From contig JAFLBJ010000001.1 in NCBI GenBank assembly GCA_017303415.1, forward strand, positions 2,418,001 to 2,482,000: 64,000 nucleotides of DNA, written 5' to 3'. The number at the start of each line of letters is the position of its first letter. The first letter of the stretch is position 1. The notes below the pieces were generated by a model. That model searched no databases. It had not been told where the DNA came from and was given only the letters and a program-made list of their open reading frames with translations. Positions 50,891-60,142 of this stretch are shown here, in pieces. This DNA comes from Chitinophagales bacterium (GTDB lineage Bacteria; Bacteroidota; Bacteroidia; Chitinophagales; Chitinophagaceae). The translations under genes were made by a program, and so were the position numbers.

Positions 50891-51946
50891 ATGTCAACGG
50901 ATCTTCAAACCAACAGTAAATATCGATACTTCTTTACCGGATGGTGGCTCTGCTGGGCTGCCGTCCATTTTTATGTGGTACAGAGTTATGGCATACACCC
51001 CAGAACTGCCCTGGTGGACAGCCTCATCAGCAATGCACTGCTGGCAGGAGCCTGTTTGCTGATCATAAATAATATGCGGTATTACCTCCCGCGAAAGGAA
51101 CGATATGGTTACCTCCTTGCCCTAAGTCTTGTGTTAAGCCTTTTGTGGATCGTACTGGCAAGGTTTATCCTTTGGGCCGTACACCCTGGTTACCTGGAAT
51201 ACCGAAACCTATTAGCTGAATCTACCACCCTGCGGTTTGGATTGGCCTTTCTTATGACTGGTTGTGTTTCGGCGATGAGCCTTCTCTGGTTTACCCTCCG
51301 TGAACAAAAACAGGCTGATGAACAAAAAACTGATCTGGAAAAAACAGCAAAGGAGGCAGAATTATTTAAACTACGGCAACAGCTTCAACCTCATTTTTTA
51401 TTTAATAGCCTCAATAGCATTAACGCCCTGATCGGATCAAACCCAACAGAGGCACGACGCATGGTACATCAGCTGTCCGATTTTTTACGGGGTACACTAA
51501 AAAAAGAAGAGCACCAATGGGTCACCTTAAAGGAAGAGCTGGAATACCTGGCCCTTTATCTGGAGATCGAAAAGGTGCGGTTTGGCAATAGGCTGCGGAC
51601 GACCATCGACTGTACACCTGCAACGCAAACGCTTCGCATACCTGCACTCCTGCTTCAACCCGTTCTCGAGAATGCGATCAAGTTTGGCCTGTATGATACT
51701 ACGGGTGAGGCCTTGATTACCCTGCAAGCGCAACATGTAGGAAACCAACTGGAAATAACCGTTAGTAATCCCTATGACCCGGCTACTTCCCGCGCTTTGA
51801 AAGGAACGGGATTTGGATTGAATGCTGTTCAACGAAGATTGTTTCTTCTCTTTGGACGCAAAGACCTGTTGAATACCATAGCGGGTGAACAATTTTTTAA
51901 AACCATCTTAACCATACCCATCCATGCCGAAAGTGATACTCATTGA
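50891..51946 (+). CDS. Sensor histidine kinase of the LytS/YehU type
   Basis: 351 residues from ATG 50891; a TTG at 50873 would overlap the upstream gene. About four membrane segments (13-31, 46-60, 76-96 and 117-135) are followed by a coiled-coil linker and a HisKA-like PF06580 domain with the motif LQPHFLFNSLNSINAL (His168), then an HATPase region (LLLQPVLENAIKFGL, TGFGLNAVQRRL). The response regulator gene overlaps it by 23 bases. Stimulus unknown. Confidence 0.9.
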   Translation: MSTDLQTNSKYRYFFTGWWLCWAAVHFYVVQSYGIHPRTALVDSLISNALLAGACLLIINNMRYYLPRKERYGYLLALSLVLSLLWIVLARFILWAVHPGYLEYRNLLAESTTLRFGLAFLMTGCVSAMSLLWFTLREQKQADEQKTDLEKTAKEAELFKLRQQLQPHFLFNSLNSINALIGSNPTEARRMVHQLSDFLRGTLKKEEHQWVTLKEELEYLALYLEIEKVRFGNRLRTTIDCTPATQTLRIPALLLQPVLENAIKFGLYDTTGEALITLQAQHVGNQLEITVSNPYDPATSRALKGTGFGLNAVQRRLFLLFGRKDLLNTIAGEQFFKTILTIPIHAESDTH

Positions 51947-52664
51947 TGATGAACCGCTGGCCCGTTCTATTGTCAGGGAATACCTGGCCGCCTTTCCTGA
52001 ATTGGAGGTAGTGGCCGAATGCAATGATGGGTTTGAAGGAGTGAAAGCAATCCAGCAACACCAACCTGATCTGATATTTCTCGATATTCAAATGCCCCGA
52101 ATCAATGGTTTTGAAATGCTGGAACTATTGACCAACCCACCCCTGGTAATATTTACCACCGCCTTTGATGAATTCGCCATGAAGGCTTTTGAAACACATG
52201 CCGTTGATTATTTACTCAAACCATTTTCCCCGGAAAGGTTTGCGAGGGCTATCGAAAAATGGAAGGCCACTGCCCAATCCACCGAACCGGGTACTACCGC
52301 TGCTTTACTGGAAACAGCTTCCCAATCACCGCTTCAACGTCACCGGGTCGTAGTTCGCACCGGGCAAAAGATCCGGATCATACCGGTAGCGGATATCCAT
52401 TATTTTGAGGCCGCCGATGACTTTGTCAAACTCCATACCTCCGAAGGGGTCTTTCTCAAAAACAGGACGCTAACCTATTTTGAAAATTTGCTGGACAAGG
52501 GCCAGTTTGCGCGTTGTCACCGATCCTACCTGATTAATATTCAACAGATCACCCGCATCGATCATCATGAAAAGGACAGCTACGTGGCCGTACTAATTTC
52601 CGGTGCGGTTATCCCGGTCAGTCGCACTGGATATGCGCGTCTAAAAGAGGTGCTGGGATTGTAA
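51924..52664 (+). CDS. Response regulator with LytTR DNA-binding domain
   Basis: 246 residues. The receiver domain (1-120) has the acidic pair DDE at 8-10, the phosphoacceptor Asp54 (LIFLDIQMP) and the conserved Lys in LLKPFSP. The LytTR domain (about 142-245) has the pattern IRIIPVADIHYFEAADDFVKL and RCHRSYLINIQQITRI. Pairs with the upstream LytS-type kinase by gene overlap. Target genes are not evident. A hairpin terminator follows the stop. Confidence 0.92.
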   Translation: MPKVILIDDEPLARSIVREYLAAFPELEVVAECNDGFEGVKAIQQHQPDLIFLDIQMPRINGFEMLELLTNPPLVIFTTAFDEFAMKAFETHAVDYLLKPFSPERFARAIEKWKATAQSTEPGTTAALLETASQSPLQRHRVVVRTGQKIRIIPVADIHYFEAADDFVKLHTSEGVFLKNRTLTYFENLLDKGQFARCHRSYLINIQQITRIDHHEKDSYVAVLISGAVIPVSRTGYARLKEVLGL

Positions 52665-52690
52665 TACGAGGATACTCGGGTATTTTTTTT
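52664..52690 (+). terminator. Hairpin terminator after the LytTR regulator
   Basis: An imperfect stem (ATACGAG against CTCGGGTAT, loop GATA) starts in the stop codon and is followed by eight T residues. It separates the two-component operon from the SulP gene. Confidence 0.6.
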
Positions 52691-52739
52691 ACCTTGGGGT
52701 CTCCATTCTCACCAGTCACCCTGACCAACATCATAGATC

Positions 52740-54332
52740 ATGAATGAGGACCAACGGACTTTTACACCCATGTTTTCCTTTTCCAAGCGTACCTATCGGT
52801 TTTACCTCCTCTCCTTTTTAAAACATGATCTAAAGGCCAGCATCACTGTTTTCTTTGTTGCATTACCTCTTTGCTTAGGTATCTCTTTGGCTTCCGATGC
52901 GCCTGTTTATTCCGGATTGGTTGCAGGGGTTATTGGAGGCGTGGTGGTAGGTTTCCTCAGTGGATCCCATCTTAGCGTAAGCGGCCCTGCTGCTGGTCTT
53001 ACGGCCATATGTGCCGCCGCGATTACTGATCTGGGCGCACCCGAGATATTCTTTCTTTCCGTGGCCATTGCAGGATTGCTCCAGATCGTGCTCGGTCTAT
53101 TCAAATTAGGCGGTTTTACGCACTTTATTCCTTCGGCTGTTATCAAGGGCATGCTCACAGCTATTGGGATCATTCTCATTTCTAAACAGATTCCATCGCT
53201 GATAGGTTATACAAAACCTGATTTCTGGTCCAATGAACTGTTTAATATCATTAAACTAAACCACGTATTCAGCAATGTAAAAAGCCTTTATGCCAGTTCT
53301 TCCCGCGGGGTCGTGATCGTGGCCGTCCTGTCGCTGGCCTTATTGATCCTGTGGAAAAAATACCTTAGTCACAAACTGAAGTTTCTTCCAACCTCATTCA
53401 TTACCGTTTTGGCGGGAGCGCTGTTGGCCTTGCTGTTTCGGCACTATATCCCTTCCCTGCATTTAAAAGATGATCACTTTGTTCATATCCCCCTCAACCT
53501 GGTATCACAGGTTCAGTTTCCTGATTTTCATTCCTTGTTCACCAATCGGGAAATTTGGCAAACCGGCGTGGTGATTTGTTTTGTCGCCAGTCTGGAAACC
53601 TTACTGAGTATTGAGGCCATTGACAAACTGGACAAATTTAACCGCATCACTCCCCAAAACAGGGAATTGATGGCACAGGGAACCGGCAACCTGCTGAGTG
53701 GATTATTGGGCGGATTGCCCATTACGGCTGTGATCGTACGAAGCTCAGCCAATACAGAGGCCGGAGGACATACCAAATTATCGGCCATCTTTCACGGGCT
53801 TTGGCTTACGCTGATCATATTGTTGGCCATTCCGCTGGTCAACAGTATCCCCTATTGCGTATTGGCGGTTATCCTGATCAGAACGGGATATAATCTTGCC
53901 AAACCCAGTATGATCAAACAGGTCTATAAACAGGGAAGAGAGCAATTCCTCCCCTACATCATTACCGTTGTTGCCATTCTGTTTACCGATCTCCTGATAG
54001 GGGTATTGATCGGTGTGATATACAGCATTTATTTTCTGGTAAAACACACCTATCAGGCTGGGTTTGTTTTAAAAGAAAAAAAGGAAGGTCATACCTCGCA
54101 TTATACCCTCACACTGGCCATGAATGTCAGTTACATGAATAAGAAAAAGATCCTGGAAACACTGGATAAGATTCCTCCCTATTCTATCCTGGAGATCAAT
54201 GGGTCTCAAAGCGATTATATTGACAATGATGTGCTGGAAATCATTCAGGATTATAAGTCAAAGGCCCACAACAAGCATATCCAGCTTAATCTAAAGGATG
54301 TGCCGGAGGTGGTGACGATGGCTCATCACTAG
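52740..54332 (+). CDS. SulP-family inorganic anion transporter
   Basis: 530 residues. About eleven membrane segments with the SulP signature near the start (LPLCLGISLASDAPVYSGLVAG) and the motif LSVSGPAAGL. The C-terminal hydrophilic part (about 440-530) looks like a STAS-type domain (ILEINGSQSDYIDNDVLEIIQDY). SulP proteins move sulfate, bicarbonate or other anions. The specific ion is not determinable. Its stop overlaps the Smr gene's stop as CTAG with no terminator between. Confidence 0.87.
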   Translation: MNEDQRTFTPMFSFSKRTYRFYLLSFLKHDLKASITVFFVALPLCLGISLASDAPVYSGLVAGVIGGVVVGFLSGSHLSVSGPAAGLTAICAAAITDLGAPEIFFLSVAIAGLLQIVLGLFKLGGFTHFIPSAVIKGMLTAIGIILISKQIPSLIGYTKPDFWSNELFNIIKLNHVFSNVKSLYASSSRGVVIVAVLSLALLILWKKYLSHKLKFLPTSFITVLAGALLALLFRHYIPSLHLKDDHFVHIPLNLVSQVQFPDFHSLFTNREIWQTGVVICFVASLETLLSIEAIDKLDKFNRITPQNRELMAQGTGNLLSGLLGGLPITAVIVRSSANTEAGGHTKLSAIFHGLWLTLIILLAIPLVNSIPYCVLAVILIRTGYNLAKPSMIKQVYKQGREQFLPYIITVVAILFTDLLIGVLIGVIYSIYFLVKHTYQAGFVLKEKKEGHTSHYTLTLAMNVSYMNKKKILETLDKIPPYSILEINGSQSDYIDNDVLEIIQDYKSKAHNKHIQLNLKDVPEVVTMAHH

Positions 54333-55342
54333 TATTGAAAGTAGATTTCAGTGGCCCCATATCCAAACCGGGGGTCGTATTGATTCACAAAGGTTTTTAC
54401 TTCCTTACGAAATTTCAACCATTCATGGATCTCATCCCGGAGCCGGCCACTTCCCACTCCGTGGATCACCACAAGGGAAGGTTGAAGATGCGCCAGGGCA
54501 AGTTCATAATATTTTTCAAAAGTGCGCATTTGGTATCCAATGATCTGGAGGTTACTTAAACCCTTCCAGTCATCCGTGATCTTTTCAATATGGAGGTCAA
54601 CCACACTACGGGGCGGTTCGAGGTGTTGCTTTGCCTTTGTTGCATCATAGATCTTATACTTACCAGCCAGGGAACCGATATCGATCTTGTCTTCTTCCTT
54701 TTGATCGGGGTACACATCAAATAATCGATAGGAAAAAGTAGCTTCATTGCGGCTACGGATCTCTTCGATGCGCTGGAAAAGCTGTTTAGGTTTGATCTTA
54801 ATGGATGCTGTACAGATTTCAGCCTTCCCTTTGATGGGGGTAAGCAGGGAGAATTCAAATTCAAAAATCGGGTTGTCGTTCATGTCCTCAAAAGGGAGGT
54901 CATGCAGGTAAAAATCTTCAAAGGCCCTGATCTCATTTTTTAATTCAAAGGCCGGTTTGCCAAAAAAAGCCTGTTTATAATCAAACCGGTAATGGTGATC
55001 GGTCCTGTTTACCAGATGAAGTTTGAGTTCTTCCACCACATCATCCCCAAACTCATCGGTACCGATCACCGGCAGGAAGGTGAGCCAAACCCCGTCGATG
55101 GTACGGGGTGTATGCTGGGCCTTTTCTTTTTTAATATCCTCAATGAATTTCCGCTCGGTGTTCCCGTTCTTTTTTTTCTCGGTAAAGCGTTTGAAATACG
55201 GAAAGTCGATCTGATCCATATAGGCCGGGAAACGGACGCCCTTTACATCTACCAATACCATCTTGTTGTTGATGATATCCACGATCTCCCCTTCCTCATT
55301 GGAATGAAGCAGAATGATGGTATCGCCTACCTGAAATTTCAT
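54329..55342 (-). CDS. DUF2027 protein with C-terminal Smr domain
   Basis: 337 residues. The N-terminal part has a small beta domain (MKFQVGDTIILLHSNEEGEIVDIINNK, roughly 1-45) and a DUF2027 region; the C-terminal 80 residues form a Smr domain with SVVDLHIEKI (the conserved DLH) and LVVIHGVGSGRLRDEIHEWL (HGxGxGxLr), motifs of Smr nucleases. Likely involved in nucleic acid metabolism. It follows the APC permease gene by 26 bases on the minus strand. Confidence 0.85.
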   Translation of the reverse strand: MKFQVGDTIILLHSNEEGEIVDIINNKMVLVDVKGVRFPAYMDQIDFPYFKRFTEKKKNGNTERKFIEDIKKEKAQHTPRTIDGVWLTFLPVIGTDEFGDDVVEELKLHLVNRTDHHYRFDYKQAFFGKPAFELKNEIRAFEDFYLHDLPFEDMNDNPIFEFEFSLLTPIKGKAEICTASIKIKPKQLFQRIEEIRSRNEATFSYRLFDVYPDQKEEDKIDIGSLAGKYKIYDATKAKQHLEPPRSVVDLHIEKITDDWKGLSNLQIIGYQMRTFEKYYELALAHLQPSLVVIHGVGSGRLRDEIHEWLKFRKEVKTFVNQYDPRFGYGATEIYFQY

Positions 55343-55368
55343 TAGGCAAAGATAACCAGGATTGGGCG

Positions 55369-57075
55369 CTAATTCGTTTTCGCCAGCTTACTATTCCTGA
55401 ACCCATACAGGAAATACACCACCAACCCCAATCCCATCCAGGCAAAGAACAGGTACCAGCTCTTGAGCGGAATCTCGATCATGAGATAGAGACAGAACAG
55501 TACACCCAGCATGGGAATGAGCGAATAGTTGCGTATAAAGGTCAGAATAGTCAGGATGAGTGCGATGACCACAAAGATCAAAAAGAATAATTCCTGATGT
55601 TCGGCCGTGGCAATATTCATGATCGCGTCATAGATACGTCCATGAAATGCATAAAAGAAAAGGGCCAGCATGGCTGGAATGATGAATTTTCCATTGACGT
55701 AGGGCAGACTGAATTTACCCGGTTGTTTGGCGATACGGGGAAGCAGGAGTACCCCTCCAGATACCAGGACAAACGCAAAGAGGGTACCGATACTCGTAAG
55801 GTCGGTAACGATCCCTGATTCAATGAACAGGGAAGGCACCGCCACAATGATCCCTGTAACGATGGTGGCAAAAGACGGAGTCTGATACCTGGGATGGATC
55901 TTGCGAAACTGCTTAGGCAATAACCCATCGCGGCTCATGCTCATCCAGATCCGGGGTTGGCCCAGTTGAAATACGAGCAGGACACTCGTGGTGGCAACCA
56001 CCGCACTGATGGATACAATGGTCTCGATCCAGGGTGCTCTTTTTTCAAAAACAAAGGCCAGGGGATCGTTCACATCCTTGAAATTGGCATAGTTCTCCAT
56101 ACCTGTAAGCACCAGGGCGATCAGGATATAGAGTACGGTACAGATAAGCAGGGAATTGATCATGGCCTTGGGCATATCCCGTTGCGGGTTCTTACATTCT
56201 TCGGCGGTGGTGGAGATCGCATCAAAGCCGATATAAGCGTAAAAGACCGCTGAGACGCCTTTTAGCACCCCTTCAAAACGATTGGGAAGGAAGGGTGTCC
56301 AGTTATTGGTATCCACAAAGAAGGCCCCGGCAATGATAACAAAGATGATCACGGCGACCTTGAAGATCACCATAAAGTTGGCGGATTGCTTACTCTCCTT
56401 GATGCCGATATAGGCCAGCCAGGTGATCAGTACAACGATGATAAAGGCGGGCAGGTTAAAGAAAATGGGATTCTCTCCAAGACGGGGTGCCTGGTTCCAG
56501 GCATCCACGGCAAATTGAAAGGATTTTAATTGGGCCGGGTCGGTAACGGTTCCACTGGCGAGGGCTTCGGTGGCCGTTTTATACGCCTCCTTGGCTGTTT
56601 GAGGGTCCACTAACATCCAATCGGGCAGGTGAATATGCAGCACATTCTCCAAGAGATTATTGAAATAGCCACTCCATGAAATAGCCACCACGATATTGCC
56701 AATGGCGTATTCGAGAATCAGGGCCCAGCCAATAATCCAGGCTATGATCTCTCCAAAGGTGACATATGAATACGTATAGGCGCTTCCGGATACGGGTACC
56801 CGGCTGGCAAATTCCGCATAACAAAGGGCCGAGAAGCCACAGGTGACCGCGGTAATGACAAAGAGCAGGGAGATACCCGGTCCCCCATTGTAGGCCGCTG
56901 ATCCAATGGTAGAAAAAACTCCGGCTCCAACTACGGCCGCAATACCCAGGAATGTCAGGTCTTTGACACCCAATATTTTCCGCAATCCGGCGCCATGGCC
57001 TTCTTTGGCATCGTTCTCAGCGGCTTCACGGTTGATATGATCGATCGATTTCTTACGAAATAATTGATTGGCCAT
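55369..57075 (-). CDS. APC-family amino acid permease
   Basis: 568 residues with about twelve membrane segments. The N-terminal signature GAGVFSTIGSAAYNGGPGISLLF and the segment SAVFYAYIGFDAISTTAEE are typical of cationic-amino-acid-type permeases of the APC superfamily. A loop with a duplicated-looking insertion (WMLVDPQTAKEAYKTATEAL to DAWNQAPRLG) lies between helices 4 and 5. The substrate is unknown. The gene begins 72 bases after the prenyl synthase stop, across an octamer repeat, so it may not be strictly co-transcribed. Confidence 0.87.
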   Translation of the reverse strand: MANQLFRKKSIDHINREAAENDAKEGHGAGLRKILGVKDLTFLGIAAVVGAGVFSTIGSAAYNGGPGISLLFVITAVTCGFSALCYAEFASRVPVSGSAYTYSYVTFGEIIAWIIGWALILEYAIGNIVVAISWSGYFNNLLENVLHIHLPDWMLVDPQTAKEAYKTATEALASGTVTDPAQLKSFQFAVDAWNQAPRLGENPIFFNLPAFIIVVLITWLAYIGIKESKQSANFMVIFKVAVIIFVIIAGAFFVDTNNWTPFLPNRFEGVLKGVSAVFYAYIGFDAISTTAEECKNPQRDMPKAMINSLLICTVLYILIALVLTGMENYANFKDVNDPLAFVFEKRAPWIETIVSISAVVATTSVLLVFQLGQPRIWMSMSRDGLLPKQFRKIHPRYQTPSFATIVTGIIVAVPSLFIESGIVTDLTSIGTLFAFVLVSGGVLLLPRIAKQPGKFSLPYVNGKFIIPAMLALFFYAFHGRIYDAIMNIATAEHQELFFLIFVVIALILTILTFIRNYSLIPMLGVLFCLYLMIEIPLKSWYLFFAWMGLGLVVYFLYGFRNSKLAKTN

Positions 57076-57109
57076 GTGCAGTTGGTTTTCGGTTCAAAAT
57101 AGGGTTTTA

Positions 57110-57133
57110 ATTTGGGAATTTGGAAATTTGCCA
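57110..57133. repeat. Octamer array (ATTTGNNN), reverse-complement type of 25964-25993
   Basis: Three consecutive 8-base units, each starting ATTTG (ATTTGGGA, ATTTGGAA, ATTTGCCA), lie between the APC permease and prenyl synthase genes. The same unit, as CAAAT repeats, occurs before the second Gfo gene. Confidence 0.55.
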
Positions 57134-57147
57134 ACCCGAAAATCAGA

Positions 57148-58113
57148 TTAATGCTCCCTTTCAATCAGGAACCTTGCCAGCTCTTTCAATGGTTCTTTGC
57201 GTACGGAGAGTACGGCTGTGTCTTCGAGGTGTTGCATGGCTTCGGCATAATACTTTTCCCAAAGGGAAATAGCCCACTGATCGACCCCTACCTCACTAAA
57301 GAGTCGCAGGGTACGTTCCACTTTATCATCTGCATCCCCCGCCAATAGGGCATCCAATTCCCTGCGCTGGGCCTGATTGGCCTTTTCCATGGCATGGATC
57401 AGGAGAAAGGTCTTTTTGTTCTTTTTGATGTCCCCTCCTACCTGCTTGCCAAATTTGGCCGGATCTCCATAGGCATCCAGATAGTCGTCCCGCACCTGAA
57501 AGGCAATACCCAATTTACGGCCAAACTCGTACAGCAATTGCTGGTTTCGTTCACTGGCACCACCCAGCAGGGCTCCCATCTGCAGGCTGGCCGCCAGGAG
57601 TACGGAGGTTTTCAACTCGATCATCCGGATATATTCCTCGAGGCTCACCTGGGTCCTTTTTTCAAAATCCATATCCAGCTGCTGCCCTTCGCAAACTTCC
57701 CGGGCAGTCCGGTTGAACAGATGGAGTAAGCGATGGAGATACTCCTTACCTACTTTGTTCAGGTGATCATAGGCCACTACCAGCATAACATCTCCGGCAA
57801 GAATGGCCGTGGACTGATCATATTTCTCATGAAGCGTGGGCTGGCCTCTGCGCAATGGCGACTGGTCCATGATATCATCATGGATCAGGGTAAAATTGTG
57901 AAACAACTCGATCGCCGTGGCGAGTTCCCAGGTACCAGGCTGGATATCATCAAAAAGTTCATTTCCCATTAAGCAGGCCACAGGGCGCACCCGTTTACCA
58001 CCCAGTTGTAAAAAATACTCATTGGGATCATATAAGGATGCCGGCTGCTCGGGGAAATGCCGGACATTGAAATAAGCCACAAACTGACCGGCGAGCGATT
58101 CAAATGATTGCAT
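57148..58113 (-). CDS. Polyprenyl diphosphate synthase (trans-isoprenyl family)
   Basis: 321 residues. Condenses isopentenyl diphosphate with allylic diphosphates. The two Asp-rich motifs are complete: DDIMD (79-83, in LIHDDIMDQSPLRRG) and DDYLD (209-213, in FQVRDDYLDAYGD), with the upstream GGKRVRP lysine/arginine segment. Product length depends on residues before the first Asp motif and cannot be assigned reliably; farnesyl, geranylgeranyl or octaprenyl are possible. It follows RNase R by 16 bases on the minus strand. Confidence 0.9.
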   Translation of the reverse strand: MQSFESLAGQFVAYFNVRHFPEQPASLYDPNEYFLQLGGKRVRPVACLMGNELFDDIQPGTWELATAIELFHNFTLIHDDIMDQSPLRRGQPTLHEKYDQSTAILAGDVMLVVAYDHLNKVGKEYLHRLLHLFNRTAREVCEGQQLDMDFEKRTQVSLEEYIRMIELKTSVLLAASLQMGALLGGASERNQQLLYEFGRKLGIAFQVRDDYLDAYGDPAKFGKQVGGDIKKNKKTFLLIHAMEKANQAQRRELDALLAGDADDKVERTLRLFSEVGVDQWAISLWEKYYAEAMQHLEDTAVLSVRKEPLKELARFLIEREH

Positions 58114-58129
58114 AATGACGAATCAAAAT

Positions 58130-60133
58130 TTATTTTTTCTTCTTCTTTCCTTCTTTTAATCCACTGGCCACTACCCATTCATAATCCAGTTGTCTTTTCT
58201 CCAGGCTGGCCGCTACCACTTTGATCGAAACCTTATCACCCATCCGGAACTGCCTGCCGGAACGCAATCCGGTCAAACAATAATCGGATTCCACATGGCG
58301 GAAATCATCATAATCGGACAGGCTGGAAATACTAACAAGCCCCTCACATTTATGATCTACGGTCTCTACCCAGAACCCAAAGGCGGCTACACCGCTAATG
58401 ATACCTTCAAATTCTTCACCCAGGAAATTCTGCATGTACTCGACCTGCTTATACTTATTGGCCGAACGTTCGGCTTCCATTGCTGCCCGCTCTCGCTCAC
58501 TGGAATGTTTACATTTTTCCTCCATCTTTTTATCCGGCTGGATGGCAGAAGTCAGGATGGATTGCATGACCCGATGTACCAAAATATCCGGATAGCGACG
58601 GATGGGTGAGGTAAAATGGCAATAGTGTTCAAATCCCAATCCGTAATGACCTACGTTCTCGATGGTGTATTTGGCCTTGGCCATGGTACGTATACCCAAT
58701 TGCTCCAACACATGCTGCTCGGGCTTTCCATGCACATCTTTCAGCAATTGATTGAACGAGGCGGCGATCGCATGCGGTGATGACATGTCAAATGAATGCC
58801 CAAATTTTTTGGCAAAGGCCACAAAGGGCAACAATTTTTCTTCGTCGGGTGTATCGTGTACCCGGTAAGGAAGAGGAATTGGCTTATTATTATGTTTGAT
58901 CTTCGAAACATTCTCGGCCACGGTACGGTTGGCGAGCAGCATGAATTCTTCAATCAGCTGATGGGATTCCTTACTTTCCTTGATCATGATCCCGATCGGC
59001 TTTCCTTTTTCATCCAGTTTGAACCGCACCTCCTGGGAAGAAAAGGCAATGGCCCCATGCCTGAATCTCTTCTTTCGCAGGGATTTGGCGATCGAATTCA
59101 ATATGAGTATTTCGTCCCGGTACAATCCATCCTCTGTTTCAATGATCTCCTGAACTTCCTCATAGGTAAACCGATGGTCTGAATGGATAATGGTCTTCCC
59201 GATCCAATATTGCTTGATCTCTCCTTTCGGTGTCATTTGAAAAATAACAGAGAAGGTGAGTTTGTCTTCATGCGGACGTAATGAGCAGAGAACATTGGAT
59301 ATATGCTCGGGCAACATAGGGTTAACCCGGTCGGGGAGATAGACCGAGGTAGCTTTCCCATAGGCCGCTTTATCCAATACAGAACCTTCTTCCACATAGT
59401 GAGATACATCTGCAATATGTACCCCGATCTCGTAATTCCCATTTTTTAATATCCGAAAGGAAATGGCATCATCAAAGTCTTTTGCATCGACCGGATCGAT
59501 CGTAATCGTGAGTATATCACGGATGTCTTTTCTTTTTGCAATTTCTGCAGGGGTTATCACTTCATTTATTCTTCCGGCTTCTTCCATCACTTCGTCCTCA
59601 AACCCGATCGGGAAACCGGCATCCAGCAGAATGTCCTTCATCGCAATGTCGTTATCATCTTCATCATCCAGAATGGTCACCACTTCCCCCATTGGTCTTT
59701 TGCCCCCTTTTTCCCAGGTATTGATCCTGGCCACCACCCGATCGCGGTCTTTAGCGCCATTGAGAGATTGGAGCGGAATGAAAATATCCGGCATGCGTTT
59801 ATCGGTATCAGGCACAAAAAAGGCGAAGTTGGCACTCATTTGCAGGCGCCCGATAAATTCAGTTTGGCGTCGGTGGATAACCTGGGTTATCACCCCTTGT
59901 GAACGTTTGCGGTCGCGACCTTCTTTTACCTCCACCCTTACGGTATCTCCATGTAAGGCCGTGTTGAAGTCACCGGGTCTGACCAATATATCTTCCGGCA
60001 GTCCATCCACGATCACAAATCCCATTCCCGACCGGCTGATATCCAACTTACCAACGACGGTCTTCTCCTTGTGGACCTTATGTTTCCTGGAGGGTTTCTC
60101 TTTCGCTTTCTTTTTTGAATTTTTCCTTCCCAT
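58130..60133 (-). CDS. rnr: Ribonuclease R
   Basis: 667 residues from ATG 60133; a GTG one codon earlier is less likely. A basic Lys-rich N-terminus, cold-shock-like domains (about 25-180), the RNB exonuclease domain with TITIDPVDAKDFDDAISF (catalytic Asp cluster) and EFMLLANRTVAE, and a C-terminal S1 domain (GEEFEGIISGVAAFGFWVE) ending in a poly-Lys tail. It degrades structured RNA 3' to 5'. Somewhat shorter than E. coli RNase R, as expected for this phylum. Confidence 0.93.
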   Translation of the reverse strand: MGRKNSKKKAKEKPSRKHKVHKEKTVVGKLDISRSGMGFVIVDGLPEDILVRPGDFNTALHGDTVRVEVKEGRDRKRSQGVITQVIHRRQTEFIGRLQMSANFAFFVPDTDKRMPDIFIPLQSLNGAKDRDRVVARINTWEKGGKRPMGEVVTILDDEDDNDIAMKDILLDAGFPIGFEDEVMEEAGRINEVITPAEIAKRKDIRDILTITIDPVDAKDFDDAISFRILKNGNYEIGVHIADVSHYVEEGSVLDKAAYGKATSVYLPDRVNPMLPEHISNVLCSLRPHEDKLTFSVIFQMTPKGEIKQYWIGKTIIHSDHRFTYEEVQEIIETEDGLYRDEILILNSIAKSLRKKRFRHGAIAFSSQEVRFKLDEKGKPIGIMIKESKESHQLIEEFMLLANRTVAENVSKIKHNNKPIPLPYRVHDTPDEEKLLPFVAFAKKFGHSFDMSSPHAIAASFNQLLKDVHGKPEQHVLEQLGIRTMAKAKYTIENVGHYGLGFEHYCHFTSPIRRYPDILVHRVMQSILTSAIQPDKKMEEKCKHSSERERAAMEAERSANKYKQVEYMQNFLGEEFEGIISGVAAFGFWVETVDHKCEGLVSISSLSDYDDFRHVESDYCLTGLRSGRQFRMGDKVSIKVVAASLEKRQLDYEWVVASGLKEGKKKKK

Positions 60134-60142
60134 CACACCGGT

